A stretch of 64,000 nucleotides of DNA from Eublepharis macularius (taxonomy: Eukaryota > Chordata > Lepidosauria > Squamata > Eublepharidae), in assembly GCF_028583425.1 (NCBI RefSeq), contig NC_072797.1:24648001-24712000 (forward strand), written 5' to 3'. Below the pieces are notes generated by a model, which was given only the letters and a program-made list of their open reading frames with translations, made no database searches and was not told the DNA's origin. The translations under genes and the position numbers were made by a program. Position 1 is the stretch's first letter. The number at the start of each line of letters is the position of its first letter. Below are positions 47,122 to 58,638 of this stretch, piece after piece.

Positions 47122-48014
47122 GCCTACCTTACGGAGCTGTTGTACTGATTAAGATTCTGAAGATGAACTACGCCTGTTGAGGATGTCAAAGGACTTTTTA
47201 CAGATGTTATTGTCTGGTTTTAATGTTTTGCAACACTTTTCTCTGCTGACTTAGGCTGGATATGTGTCACCATGAAAATGACAGTATAAGAATGTTTTAA
47301 TAAATTAATTAATAAATTAATATCATTGCCTCCAATACCAATTAAAACCAAGTTACTCTATCTAGAAAGAGGCTGATTTGCATTCAAACAACGAAGTCCA
47401 ACCCTCTCTCCATTTTCAGATTTTCATATGTAAAATACTTGTTCACTTGTGTGTGCAGGTTATTTGCCACATTCTCATGGATGCACATAACTATTTCCTG
47501 CCCTAAACTAAATGCAAAGTACATTTAAATATGCTCTTTGCAGAAACAAAAGTTCTCCAAGGTTGTGGATGGGAAATGAAGCACTTTTATAGTACAATCC
47601 ATTGTAGTGGAAAACTGGTTATGCCTATGTTTGAGCGCTCCAGTTTGTCACTGTAGGGTTACGTTCAGATATTTTTATACCCATTGCTACATTTAAAGTC
47701 CTCTCCCCATATCATAATCTTTCAGGTTGCAACATGGTCCCACCTTCTCACTTCACTTTTGCTGGATCGACTGTGTCTTTGTACTGTCACAACTCCTGAA
47801 ACATGCAGACCCTGCTCAAGCCCACCAATATATGCATCACAATTTTTTGCTACAATGAATGGCGGCTGAATGTATAAACTGATTTTATTTATTTAGAAAA
47901 AGTTTACGCTGCCTTTCCAGAGAACCTGCCTGAAGCAACTGAATAAATAAATATTAAAAACAAACTATTAAACGTTATTAAATAAAAACCTAGCATAAAA
48001 TCATAGACCACTGA

Positions 48015-48275
48015 GTAGAGATCCCAGGTCCCCCGGTGGGGTGGGGGATCCCCTGCTCCCAGCCTCTGCCCCTGCCGCCACTCATCTGGCTAGCAGGGGG
48101 GAAAGGTGGGGAAACATGCCTCTTGGGTGATGTAATTGTACAGGGCCTGGGAGCTCTCCAGTGCTTTGCAGTGGGCTGAATTGGACTCCAAACAGGGCCA
48201 ATTTGAGCCAAAATACAAGGTGAGTGCCAGATACTCCCCTTCCTGCTGGGAGGGTAAGGGAACCTAGCAACCCTA
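48015..48275. repeat. GC-rich family repeat
   Basis: Starts gtagagatcccaggtccccc, with ctggctagcaggggggaaag and aggtgagtgccag inside, and ends gggaacctagcaaccc. Confidence 0.55.
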
Positions 48276-49289
48276 CCACTGAGCAGCTAAAAATAAGAGT
48301 TTCTAGACTAAAACACACTAAAATGGTGCTAAAAGTGTAATCCTTTAATTAAAAATCTGTGTGAACAGAAACATTTTGGGCTGGCCCTTAAAAGAGAGCA
48401 GCGTAGGCACCAGCCAAATGGCTAGAGGAAGCAATGTGCCACTACAGAAAATGTCCTATTTCTGGTTGCCTCCTGCCTTACCTCTGAAGAGACAGAGCAG
48501 GGCTTGTGTGGTAGGTCTTAACTAGTGGAATGGACCATGAAGATCATAATTTCTGAGATGATATAAGCATTTTATCTGTGGTGTCTCATTCACGCCCATG
48601 ATGCTGCAGAGATCAAGTGATGGACATCCATGTGTGAACCTGTCTGAGGAAATTATGAGTGAAGTGTCCAAGGCAGAGCAGCACAGCTCACAACACTCCA
48701 TGGTCTGTTGAAAGCAAATCGAGGTGGCTTAACTGCCTATTTTAGCCCTGGAATCCTCTTCTTGAAATCACATTTTCTACCAAACGTGGGGCAAATATTC
48801 ATTTCTTTAACTTTACCTCTTGCCTTCACGAATGTGGTTGACCTTGTTAAGAAGATCACAGAGCATCCCTCAAGGGCTGTTCCTGCTCTTACCTCATTAA
48901 AATTTGGCTACCATTCAGACATTTGTTGCTATTAAGTTCAGGGATCAATAGCTGACAAATCACCTTATGGGAAGCAATTATGGACAAGGGAACTCTCCAC
49001 AAGGAGTTATAATTGTGAAAAATACATGTACCTGTTTCCATCCTTTTATTTAAGTTGGGTACTTCCATAGGTTGAGTTCTGGCACAGAGCAGTTAAGTAC
49101 AGTGTGGATTTGCAGGAGAAACAAAAGAGATGAGACTTCTGAGGTTTGAAAAAAGGACTTTAAACATGACACAAGCTTTCACTGACTCACATCAATGGCC
49201 CACCTCATTCTGTACTGTGTTTGTTAACTGGCAGCTGCACTCCAAATCCTCAGACAAAATCTTTCCCACCACCAGCTACCTAAGATCTG

Positions 49290-49375
49290 TCACCTGGAGA
49301 CATCAGGGGCTGAACCCAGGCCCTTGTCTATGCAAGCAGGCACTCTGTCACTGATCCACAGCCCTTCCCAAATGA
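49290..49375 (-). mobile_element. tRNA-like SINE head fragment
   Basis: The complement gives gggctgtggatcagtgacag and then gggttcagcccctgatgtct, an A/B-box-like arrangement matching 9945-10030. Confidence 0.5.
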
Positions 49376-50450
49376 CCTTCCCAGCCTCCTATTTGGCAAT
49401 CTAATGTAACATGTTAATGCCATTTTACCGAAACATTATTTGTATTAAGCAAAATAGGCAAACTAGCTGAGAGGAAACTCACCAGCTTATGATACATTTT
49501 CCTTGACCCTGAACAATATGCCCACCCTTGTTGCAGTCATGTTTACAATATGTTAATTCTATATTTGGCCATATTCTGTTATGTCCTGCTAACCACAGGC
49601 TGTGGTGGACACCAGTGATAAGAACAAAGAAATGCTGTCAGTTTTCTGTTTTGCTACAGGTTTTCTTAGGACATTCCTATTGACTTTTCTTTATACTATT
49701 GTTTTACGTGATCCATACCGTTGGATCTAGTCATATTTTTTCGCTCAATCTCAGCCAATTCCCTTCACTACAGCCCCATCCCACATGGCTCTTAACCACA
49801 CAGGATCCATGATCTCTGGGGATCATGGTGGTCAGGGGAACAGCCCACCCCCTTTTTTACCAGAGGCAAAGCTAGTTGGAGCCAGCCCATTCAGAGAACG
49901 CAATTTTAACATCTGCATTGCACTACGGTTTCCCAACTTCTAGAGTCAATACACATGGAAAGTTGCAGTACTGAAGATGCAACTGTGGAGGCCAGCCTTG
50001 CATTCAATCGCTTCATTCAAACAAATCAAACAAACAGAACCAGTACCAGAGGCGAGTTTGTACATCCCCTGACAACTACTTACATCTATATTAAATATCC
50101 AAATCAATTTTCAGAAACACAGATAGAGGTTAGGTATGATTCCATTAACGTTAAAATCACAGGCTGCAGTCCTAAGGACACTTCTAGTATTGCTATTGCT
50201 ATGCTCTCCCTGCAGAGCAGGCTCAGAGTGGATTACATCAATGTATAAAAACAGGTAGCACAATAAAAACAATTTCAAATTATAAAATCTTGCAGCAGTC
50301 ACATTGACCTTCCCTCACCAAAACTCATGGAGTGGGTGGCGAACTGACAGATGTTATACAGACTAGGGGGACAGTGTCACCCTCCTGAAAGGAGGCTGGT
50401 CGAAGAAGGAAGCAAGTTTTACTGAACTCATTAAGTTTTACTTCTAAGTA

Positions 50451-51150
50451 AACATGAATAGAGATGAGCACGAACAGCATTACGAACGCAAAAAAGCCCA
50501 TGAACAGCCTGTTCAGCTGTTCGTGAACAAGCTGTTTGTGAGGCCCCATTCTAAATGAACAGGTGGTTGTTGCAAGCCTCATTTGTTGCTGTTCGTCAAG
50601 CCAGACAGTCTGGCACCTGCAATCAATTCCCACGGCAACTCAGGCAGGGATTGTCTGAACTCTGTCTGAACTCCTGCTGTTGCCCTGGAATCTCCAATTT
50701 AAGCCCAATTTCGCTTGATAGGCAGATCTGCCTTCCAAGTGTGGACTGGAGCTCCAAATTTGTTACAAGAGAAAAAGACCAGGGGGGAGAGGGGCTCCCA
50801 GCTCTGGCTTTCAGGGAGAGACAGCTGCTGTTAGAGAGACAGGGTGAGTGCATTGGAGCTTGAATTTTCTTTGTGTGTGGTGGGATAGGGATCTACCCCT
50901 TCCGGTTCCATGGCTGCTGCCAGGCTCTAGGGCCAAGCTATTATTTATTATTGGTACATTTCCTGCTGCCCGCTCAGGTAGGGTTTCTGGGAGTGGCGCG
51001 GTAGGGATCTTGATGGCTGGAGGAGAGCCTGCTGGCCCCCACAAACAACGAACAATGAACATGTTCATGACAGGATCACGTTCGTCAATGTTCGTTGTTC
51101 GTGGATGTTCTTTTTTTTTCTTTCTGTTCGTGCCCATGTCTAAGCATGAA
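50451..51150 (+). mobile_element. hAT-like element, TAGAGATGGGCACG family, 684 bp
   Basis: AACATGAA and AGCATGAA (7 of 8 identical) at 50451-50458 and 51143-51150. The insert begins TAGAGATGAGCACGAAC and ends GTTCGTGCCCATGTCTA. It is the most complete plus-strand copy. It has an open frame at 50848-51153 shared with two other copies. Confidence 0.87.
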
Positions 51151-51265
51151 TAGGGGCTGACCCTCCTCCTGACTGCCATGAGAGTCAAGCACAAAGGCTG
51201 GTATCCAGTGTGATCCATGAGTGGAGTGGAATTGCCAAGTGAGCCCTTTCTGCCTCCTCTTCCCA

Positions 51266-51812
51266 CTGCAGCCCCTCCCAGTGCAGAAGAAGGCAACCAA
51301 AATAATGAAAGGAGTTGAATGAAAGCACCTTTCTTATGAGGAAAGGCTAAAGAGTTTGGGTCTTTCCAGTTTAGGAAAAAAGTGACCAAGGAGGGACATA
51401 AGAGAGGGTTATAATATTATGCATGGGGTGGAAAAAGCGAATAGAGAAAGCTTTTTCACTTTCTCCCATAATAATAGAACTTGGGGCCAACCAATGAAGC
51501 TGATAGGCAATATGTTCAGGGAGCAAAGGAAACGCATCTTCACTCAATGTGGAATTCACTGCCAGTAGTGATGGCCATGAACAAAGATGGCTTTAAGATG
51601 GAATTAGATTCCAGGAGGAGAAGTCCATCAGTGGCAGTGACTAGACATGGTGAATAAAGGGAAGCTCTGTGTACAGAGGCAGCACATGCCTGAATATTAC
51701 TGCTAGGAGGCAGTAACAGGGGAAGTCCTTGTTGACCCCTTCAATGTGACTGTATGAAGCAGGACCTGGACTAGATGGCGCATTGGCCTGATCCAGCAGG
51801 GCTGTTCTTATG
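51266..51812 (+). mobile_element. CR1-like LINE 3' end
   Basis: In frame pieces read NIMHGVEKANRESFFTFSHN and RTWGQPMKLIGNMFREQRKR, the C-terminus of a CR1-type ORF2. The tail is gatccagcagggctgttctt. The frame is broken. It matches the minus-strand piece at 255-640. Confidence 0.72.
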
Positions 51813-52537
51813 ACCCTGGGCTGGAGCTTTTTCCCCCTCATCCTAACATCAGTGGATTATCTCTTTTTTTAAAAAAAATCCATAATGTATGCTAAATGAT
51901 ACAATAGTATACAGACTGGAAAGAGCTTTTCTCTTCTATTTAAAGCTATACTTGAGCCTTGAGAGATCTGCTGATTAATCATTTGAGCTCCTTGAATCTG
52001 ATAACTGGTTATTGGAGAGAGATTTCACAAAACCCACACAGAAGTTATGCCTGTTTGCCACTGTGGATCGTTTTGCCTGTGGTGTTTTCAGAGAAGAGCA
52101 AATTTGTCTTCCCTGGCTGCTTTTCTGGTTTGAAAGATCAGCAGGTTCTACAGCAGACTTAACTTGGGATAGACCAAATTGAACCAACCCACAGACGAGC
52201 AGTGAACAGTGTCCCACCAGCCTCACTATACCTCTCAGTATTAAAACCAGCCCATTACTGCAACACCTCCAGTTTATACCCAGCAATTAGCAGACCACAA
52301 CCCCTGGCTGGTGGGAAGCATTTGGCTTGGTGGTCACAACTTGTGCAGCCTGACTGACAGGCAACTCGGAACAAAAGATCTGAAAAGTTTTGAGGCACAC
52401 CGCACTGCTGGATAGTCCAAGAGGTGGAACTGAAATTCAGATTTCAGCCCTGAACTGCTTCCCAAACAGTCACAACTGTTGTCATTTTAACTTTTCCCTC
52501 TACTTTACTGAAAACAGTTATAAGATTAGGCACTTAC

Positions 52538-52658
52538 CATGGCTGATGAAATCCTGTGTTCACAAGCCTGCTAAACAATGTAGTGTTACAAAGGGAACAT
52601 TTTCTTTGTCCTTGTCTGGAACTTCCTATTTTGAAATTGCAAGCGGTCTATCCAGCCT
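52538..52658 (-). other. FYB1: Candidate FYB1 upstream exon ending in an ATG start codon
   Basis: On the minus strand a strong acceptor (ttttttcctacag) opens a 121-nt segment that ends catcagccATG directly followed by GTAAGTG. If spliced to the large exon, the ATG becomes the first codon of an in-frame extension (M|DGQTNVKSI) that runs into the usual MAK start. A human FYB1 isoform is, as I recall, extended in the same way (MDG...). A short upstream ORF (ATG ... TAA, five codons) lies inside the exon. It could alternatively be a 5' terminal exon with its transcription start inside. Seen: the splice signals and phase. Inferred: that it belongs to FYB1. Confidence 0.6.
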
Positions 52659-52971
52659 CTGTAGGAAAAAAACAGACAGTGTAATCCATATTTTGCATAT
52701 TATCATTGGGCACCAAAATGGGTTTGTAGAACTATACTATAATACTGTGAAGCTAGCTGGCAAATAAATGTAGAAAGGCATTCAGGGAGGACTAGAAAAT
52801 ATCTAGAAACAAAGAACCGACAGCTAATGTAATGCTTCTTTGCAAATGTTTAATGCTTCTTTTTTCATTCACATGACTATTAATGTTTTAAGATTGTTAA
52901 ATAAGATGAGCAGATTTAGGTCACTCCTTGTATTTATAATTTGAAATAATCTTTTGGTGCTGCAGTTTAAC

Positions 52972-53152
52972 AGTGCAATTCTAAGCAGAGTTACTCCAGC
53001 CTAAGCCCATTGATTTCAATGGCCGTAGACTAGAGTAGTTTTGCGATGTCGCGCAAAACTCGCACGAGAAAACGTGATATTTTGCGTTTTCTGCGCGATG
53101 ACGTGCGATGTTTCGCGATGGGGAGGGCCGTCTGGAATTGGCCTAGGATTGC
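52972..53152. repeat. Foldback repeat copy interrupted by CpG-rich segment
   Basis: The left arm cagtgcaattctaagcagag and the centre cccattgatttcaatgg match 59821-59902. The right arm breaks at about 53038, where gttttgcgatgtcgcgcaaa begins. The end taggattgcac returns near 53145. Confidence 0.6.
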
Positions 53153-53299
53153 ACCACAATGCTCATTCATTCTGGTTTTATTTCAGGAATTGGAGCATGT
53201 TCAGTTGGTTGCCATTTTTAGATCCTCCCGTTCATTTGCATTCCTCCTCCACATTACTGATGCAATTATCCACATAGACACAGCAAATAAACAGTGTAA

Positions 53300-53746
53300 T
53301 TATACATGTATTTATTTACATCATTTGTACCTTACTTTTCACCTCAGTGGAAACTCCAGAGCAGAGAGGAGAATGATGAAAGTATTTCATCATTCTCCTC
53401 TCCTCCATTTTATCCTCACAACAGCCATGAGAGGTAGGGTAGGCTGAGAGTGTGTGATTGGCCCAAAGAAGTTCACCCAGCAAGCTTCTGTAGCAGAATG
53501 GAGCTTCGAACGTCAGTCTTCCATACACTCAGGGCTTTTTTTCCAGCAGGAATGCAGTGGAACGGAGTTCCGGAACCTCTTGAAAATGGTCACATGGCTG
53601 GTGGCCCCGCCCCCTGATCTCCACCAGCCATGTGACTATTTTCTCCTAGGGCAACCCCCTGTGCTGGTAACCTACTGAGTTCCACCACCTCTTTTCCCAG
53701 AAAAAAAGCCCTGCATACACTAGTTTGACACTATAACCACTTGGGC
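53300..53746 (-). mobile_element. tRNA SINE split by a hAT MITE
   Basis: The body (tttatttacatcatttgtac ... ttttatcctcacaacagcca ... agcttcgaacgtcagtcttc) is interrupted at 53530-53713. The tRNA head resumes with gacactataaccactt. Confidence 0.75.
53522..53721. mobile_element. hAT MITE copy 3, 8-bp duplication CATACACT
   Basis: CATACACT at 53522-53529 and 53714-53721. The 184-bp insert runs from CAGGGCTTTTTTTCCAGCAG to AGAAAAAAAGCCCTG. It is the shortest of the four copies. Confidence 0.93.
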
Positions 53747-53762
53747 TCAAGAGGGTTGCATC

Positions 53763-55184
53763 AAGATTCTTTAGCCACACACTCAGTGTCTAAATTTATT
53801 TGGCAAGGGAAAAAAACAAGAATTAAATTGAAAACACTTCAAGATGTGAAAGAAAATGCAGGCTTTGCTCTACCGGACTGGAAAATGTATCATAAAGCGT
53901 GCTGCTTAGTATGGGTGAGAGAGTGGATACTCCTAGAAAATCAAAGACTTTTGGCAACAGAAGGGCATGATTCGCAGCTAGGATGGCATGGGAAAATGAA
54001 GGGACACAAATGTTTTAAGAACCATTGGATTATAAAGTCCCTTATATCAGTATGGGAAAGAACTATACCACAAATTTACTCTAAAACCCCACAATGGGTA
54101 TCACCTTTAGAAGCGTTCTCGCAACCAAATGTATTCTCAGTAGACAGGATGGTTAGATATAAAGACTTATTAGATGATAAAGGAAGACTAAAAACAAAAG
54201 AGGAATTACAGAAACAAGGCCTCAATTTAGATTGGTGGTCAAGGACACAGGTGGAATCTAGGTACAACAAAGATACAAAATTGGGAGGTTTCCATTTAGA
54301 ACAAAATACTTTTGAAAAACTGTGATGTGACTCGGATGAAAAACTGATTAAAAAGATGTATGTATTTCTAATGCAAATGAAGAAGAAAAACAAGGGGGTA
54401 GAAGAATATAAGAATAAATGGGCACAAAATTTAGGATATAGTATTGGTCCAATGCAATGGAATAAGATATGGAAAGTGAATGTTAAAATAACTAAGTCAG
54501 TGGCGTTTAAAGAGAATTTATATAAGATATTCTATAGATGGTATTTAACATCGGATAGACTTGCTAAAATGTATAAAAATGTATCTAATAACTGCTGGAA
54601 GTGTGAGAAACATAAGGAAACATTTTATCATATGTGGTGGTCTTGCAAAGAGGTACATAAATTTTGGATAATGGTTCATAGACTTTTACAAACAATTTTG
54701 CAGATTGCAATTCCATTGAAACCTGAAATATTTTTGTTAAACTGTGTACCAGAAGACTTGGATAAAGATTAGAAATATTTTATTATACATGTGGTGACAG
54801 CGGCAAGAATTCTACTAGCGTTTTATTGGAAAAGACCAGTAATACCCCAGCAGGAAGAGCTACTAGCGAAGATAAGGGAGAATGCGGAACTAGACAAACT
54901 AACTTTACTAATGAAAGGACAAATGGAAGAAGACTTTGCTGCACCATGGACCCTCTTTTACAACTGGATGAGAAACAAAGATTCGAATGTAGTATTTATA
55001 TGAAGGCAATATTGTAATTTCTTACGAGCAATCACGGTTAAGTGATGAGCAGTGTGGAAAATGTAGATAAGCAGAGTGCTATTTCAAGCAGAATGTATGA
55101 TACTTTTGTCTCTTGTTTTCCCCCTTTCCCCTACCCCCAATGGAAAAACTAATTAAAATATTTTTTTTAAAAAAAGATTCTTTA
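53763..55184 (+). mobile_element. 5'-truncated L1 with target duplication
   Basis: AAGATTCTTTA is found at 53763-53773 and 55174-55184. The insert holds the ORF2 C-terminal third (from FIWQGKKTRIKLKTLQDVKE), with an intact CWKCEKHKETFYHMWWSC motif. It has stop codons near 54323 and 54770, and a 3' UTR ending in an A/T-rich tail. It is a different, older subfamily from the one at 20550. Confidence 0.9.
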
Positions 55185-55214
55185 TACACACACAATCATG
55201 TACACTGCTAGGTG

Positions 55215-55330
55215 AGCTTGGGCCCATCACACTAAGCCTAACCTACCTCACAGGATTGCTGTGACGGCAAATTGCAGGAAGAGGCATGTATGCTGCCCCA
55301 AACCCTGAAGATAGGATAGGATAAAAATGG
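55215..55330 (+). mobile_element. SINE 3' fragment
   Basis: gtgagcttgggcccatcaca, cctaacctacctcacaggat and ggataaaa correspond to the central part of the Sauria-type SINE without its head. Confidence 0.6.
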
Positions 55331-55664
55331 TTGCATTTTGCTGATGTGTGCATGCACCGTTCTACATTGATAAGACTGTGCAAAACGAACCACAGTATAA
55401 CCATATCTATAATAACTTCAGTGTTGCTCTTTTGCAATGTTTTAATGATGATATCATACAGATCAGTAATGTTGATGGGGGAAAGGTGCAAACAGGTAGA
55501 AGGAACCAACTGTGCATGTGGACTACATTTGGAAATTAAAGATGGAATTATGGAGGAATCCTGTACATCTGTTCCACTTTGGAAATAAAATCCGGTCATT
55601 CAGAATTCCAAAATCTCAGGGGCAAAAGTGAAAGATGAGAATTCAAATGTATCCCCCTTTTTAA

Positions 55665-55805
55665 CAGCAGGATTTAGAGTCCAGTGGCACCTTAGATGGT
55701 GTCTGAAAAAGGGAGGTCTGACTCTCAAAAGCTTACACCCTGGAAATCTTGTTGGTCTCTGAAGTGCCACTGGCATCAAATCCAGACCAACACGGCTACC
55801 TACCT
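55665..55805. repeat. 'ccagtggcacctta' foldback repeat
   Basis: gatttagagtccagtggcac and the inverted gtgccactggcatcaaatc form two arms. Relative of 29655-29850. Confidence 0.6.
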
Positions 55806-56055
55806 AAAGCGATCCCTTCTAATTTTTATTTTGCATCCAAAGAATTACTGTTGGCATACATTTGAAAAGCATTCCTCATATTCTGACAGACACGACTTCT
55901 GGAAATCCGCAGAGTTTCAAAAATACTTTCCCATGTTGCATCTGTTGCTGTTGAAGAAACACAAGTCAAAAGGCCTGTTGAGTACGGGGCCCACATGTTC
56001 AATTGTGTTCTTAAAAACAGAATGATGTGATATTAGAGTTTTTAATAAACTTCTA

Positions 56056-56163
56056 ATGAAGCAGCTCAGAATTCAGGGCACGAGAAAATAGCTGGAGGTA
56101 TAGAGTTCTCTCGTGCTTCCATATTTGCTTATTTCTTGTGCCCTGAATTCTGAGCTGCTTCAT
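56056..56163. repeat. Foldback repeat with 32-bp arms
   Basis: ATGAAGCAGCTCAGAATTCA continues to GGGCACGAGAAA, and the inverted copy TTTCTTGTGCCC ... CAT ends at 56163. The arms differ at only one or two positions. Confidence 0.85.
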
Positions 56164-57162
56164 GGGTAAATACTGCTAGTCCATCAAGCTCTCTGGCAGC
56201 CGCAGGACTAGCTTGATGTAACCAGAATTCATGTTCAAAGAGAGGGGAAAAAACAGTTCTCTATTTCGTTTATCAAAGGAAAAGTTTTAAAAAATTGCAA
56301 TCAAAGAGTAATTCCAGGAAGAGCTGGTTGCTGAATGACAGAGAAAGTTAAAAGAAAAAAAAAAGATGACGTTGAACTGATAAAGGCAAAAAAAAAAATG
56401 CCCTGAATTCTCAGAGATAGTATCTGGCCAAACTAAAAACTTTAAATAGGAACAGAGGGGAAATCTGGTTGCCTAGAAAATAAAATAGACTATTGAATTA
56501 TTGTTTCCAATGACATAGGAGTTATTCACAAGATGATAATGTTAGCAAGAAGAGAAATTTTTAAAAAGACTGCATGAAAGATCCTGTTATAGAAACTAAA
56601 TCTGCACATGGCTGGCTCACGAATGCATATTTATTGCTTGAAGGTTGCATGCGTGAATGAACCATCCACATTTAGAACTCCCATCTCCCCTCCGGTAGCT
56701 TCACATACTAAGTTGTGCCATACAGACATCTCATGCAACTGCTCTGAGTCAGCAGATGTGGCGTAATCAAGTGCCGAGAAGTCAGTACACAGGCAAGGCC
56801 ATAGATTCAGCCTCTCGTGCTTCCGTATTTGCTTATTTCATTTATTTATTAGCTGCTTAGGAGGACTTACTAGAATGCGCAAGAATGCAACATAAATGTC
56901 TGAATGTATGTCCCTGATCCAACTGTTTGTATGCAGCAGCAGCCACTAAAAAACCAGCAGAGGTGTCTGTGAGCCTCCTGCCCCAGTAATTAACAAAGCC
57001 CTGATCGTATGGAGATGGGCAAGTGGGAGCACTGAAAAATCTGTTCCATCTTGCCCAATGAACGAGCTGCCCGATCAGCTAGTAGGAATCAGGAACTGTG
57101 TAGACAGCACTTGTTGGGAGCTGTCGTTCCTTAATCTGCTACAGGTCTGTGTAGAGAAGCCC

Positions 57163-57397
57163 TTGGCCTATACTTGTGTGTGTGTGTGTGCCCTCAAGTC
57201 ATAGCTGACTTATAGTGACCCTGGTGGGGTTTTCATGGCAAGAGACTATCAGAGGTGGTTTGCCATTGCCTGGTTCTGCAACCCAGGTCTTCATTGGAGG
57301 TCTCCCATCCAATTACTAACCAATGTTGACCCTGCTTAGCTTCTGATATCTGACAAGATCAGGCTCACCTGGGCTATCCAGGTCAGGGTGGCCTATA
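57163..57397 (-). mobile_element. 5S rRNA-derived SINE, copy 3 (best preserved)
   Basis: The complement reads gatcttgtcagatatcagaa, gctaagcagggtcaacattg, gttagtaattggatgggaga. This is the 5S rRNA A box, intermediate element and C box order. It is followed by gcaatggcaaaccacctctg and cactataagtcagctatgac, and the tail is a TG run. Confidence 0.9.
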
Positions 57398-58638
57398 CTT
57401 AGGGCTTGTGAAAACATTCCTCTGTCAGGCTGATTTAACTTAAAACATTTTAAGTAGACATGTACAAATATGCCCCTTTCCCCCCCTTTTGATTGGATGT
57501 TGCGAGCTGTTCTGTTTCAATTTTTGTTGAGGGTGTCCCCAATTTGTTTGTTTCTTTCAGAGCATTTAATGCTATTGTTTATGCCCTGGAGTTGTTGTAT
57601 GCCATTTCTGCACCAATATAATGTATTTACACAAAAATGATTCAAATTTTGTTAGTAGAGAGGACAGGGAGGACACATGTCGAAACCTGAAATTTTCATC
57701 CTGAAAGCATGTATTGAAATTTGGAGATGTCTCTCCTTTTGAGCTTCTTTCCTGCTATTGAATTCGTGTGTGTGACAGATGGGAAAGCTGCAGTTTTAAA
57801 TATGACTGTATCAGATTTTTAAATCAATGGATGGCCATTCCAGAAGGTGGATTTACGACTATATTTCAAATGTCCTGCCTGTTTATAAAGACGCTATAAA
57901 TCTCTGGTGCTCTTTTACTCAAAGGAAATTAAACGTGGTAGCGCTGCCACTGGACTCTTAACTGCTTGGGGAAGAAGGGCACACATGATCGTATTTTATT
58001 TTTTTAACAGATTTTTGCCCTAGAGGTGAAATAGACAAAGCTTCCCTTTTTCTCAAGGAAGTAGAGAAGCCCTAGTACTTAAGGTGGAATTGACAAGGGG
58101 GCTTTTTAGAAAAATTCAGCAGTGGAGGAGAACAGGACGGGAGAAAGTTATTGAAGTATTATTCAGAGGTGCTTACTGAAGTGCTTTGAAGAAATGCCCG
58201 AAAGAGGAAGAGCTCCTGCCTCTTCTCTCCCCCGCCTGAATCCTCCAGTAAGAAAGAGGTAGGGATTAGAGTAAGATCAGAGATTGCATTTGGAAGGGAT
58301 TTGGAAAGCAGGAACTGCTTCTTGAAACAGAGAGCTGTGGAGATGTGGCAGCTTACAAGTGTGGGGGAAGGGGGACAATCTAAGGTTAAGAAAGGTGCTG
58401 CAGGCTGAGTATCTGGATGCTGCCACAGCCACCCACACATATATCCCTGATGTACACACTGAAAAATTAAAAAGGAAAAAAAGAATCCTATCAACCCTGC
58501 ACCATACGCACTGGCTTCTCGAGGGCTTCTCCCCTTTTCTCCTCCCACTTCCTCCTTAGACCACAGCTACATTGCAGGGTGAACGCTGCATGTGCATGTG
58601 TGCTTCTTTTCTTCTAAATGCTTCTGCTTTCCCACTTC

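Larger units (their letters stand above)
38526..52537 (-). other. FYB1: Probable first intron / upstream region of FYB1
   Basis: No protein-coding exon was recognised. It holds the hAT-like copies at 39236 and 50451, several short repeats, a TTA-flanked foldback and the CR1 end at 51266-51812. The stretches 40000-41100, 42400-44100, 44700-45450, 46030-46990, 47125-47870 and 48300-49900 look mostly unique, with no exon I can support. Confidence 0.55.

Noticed and set aside
57300..57397. Possible 5S rRNA gene
   Set aside because: Only part of 5S is present, with substitutions, fused to a SINE body.
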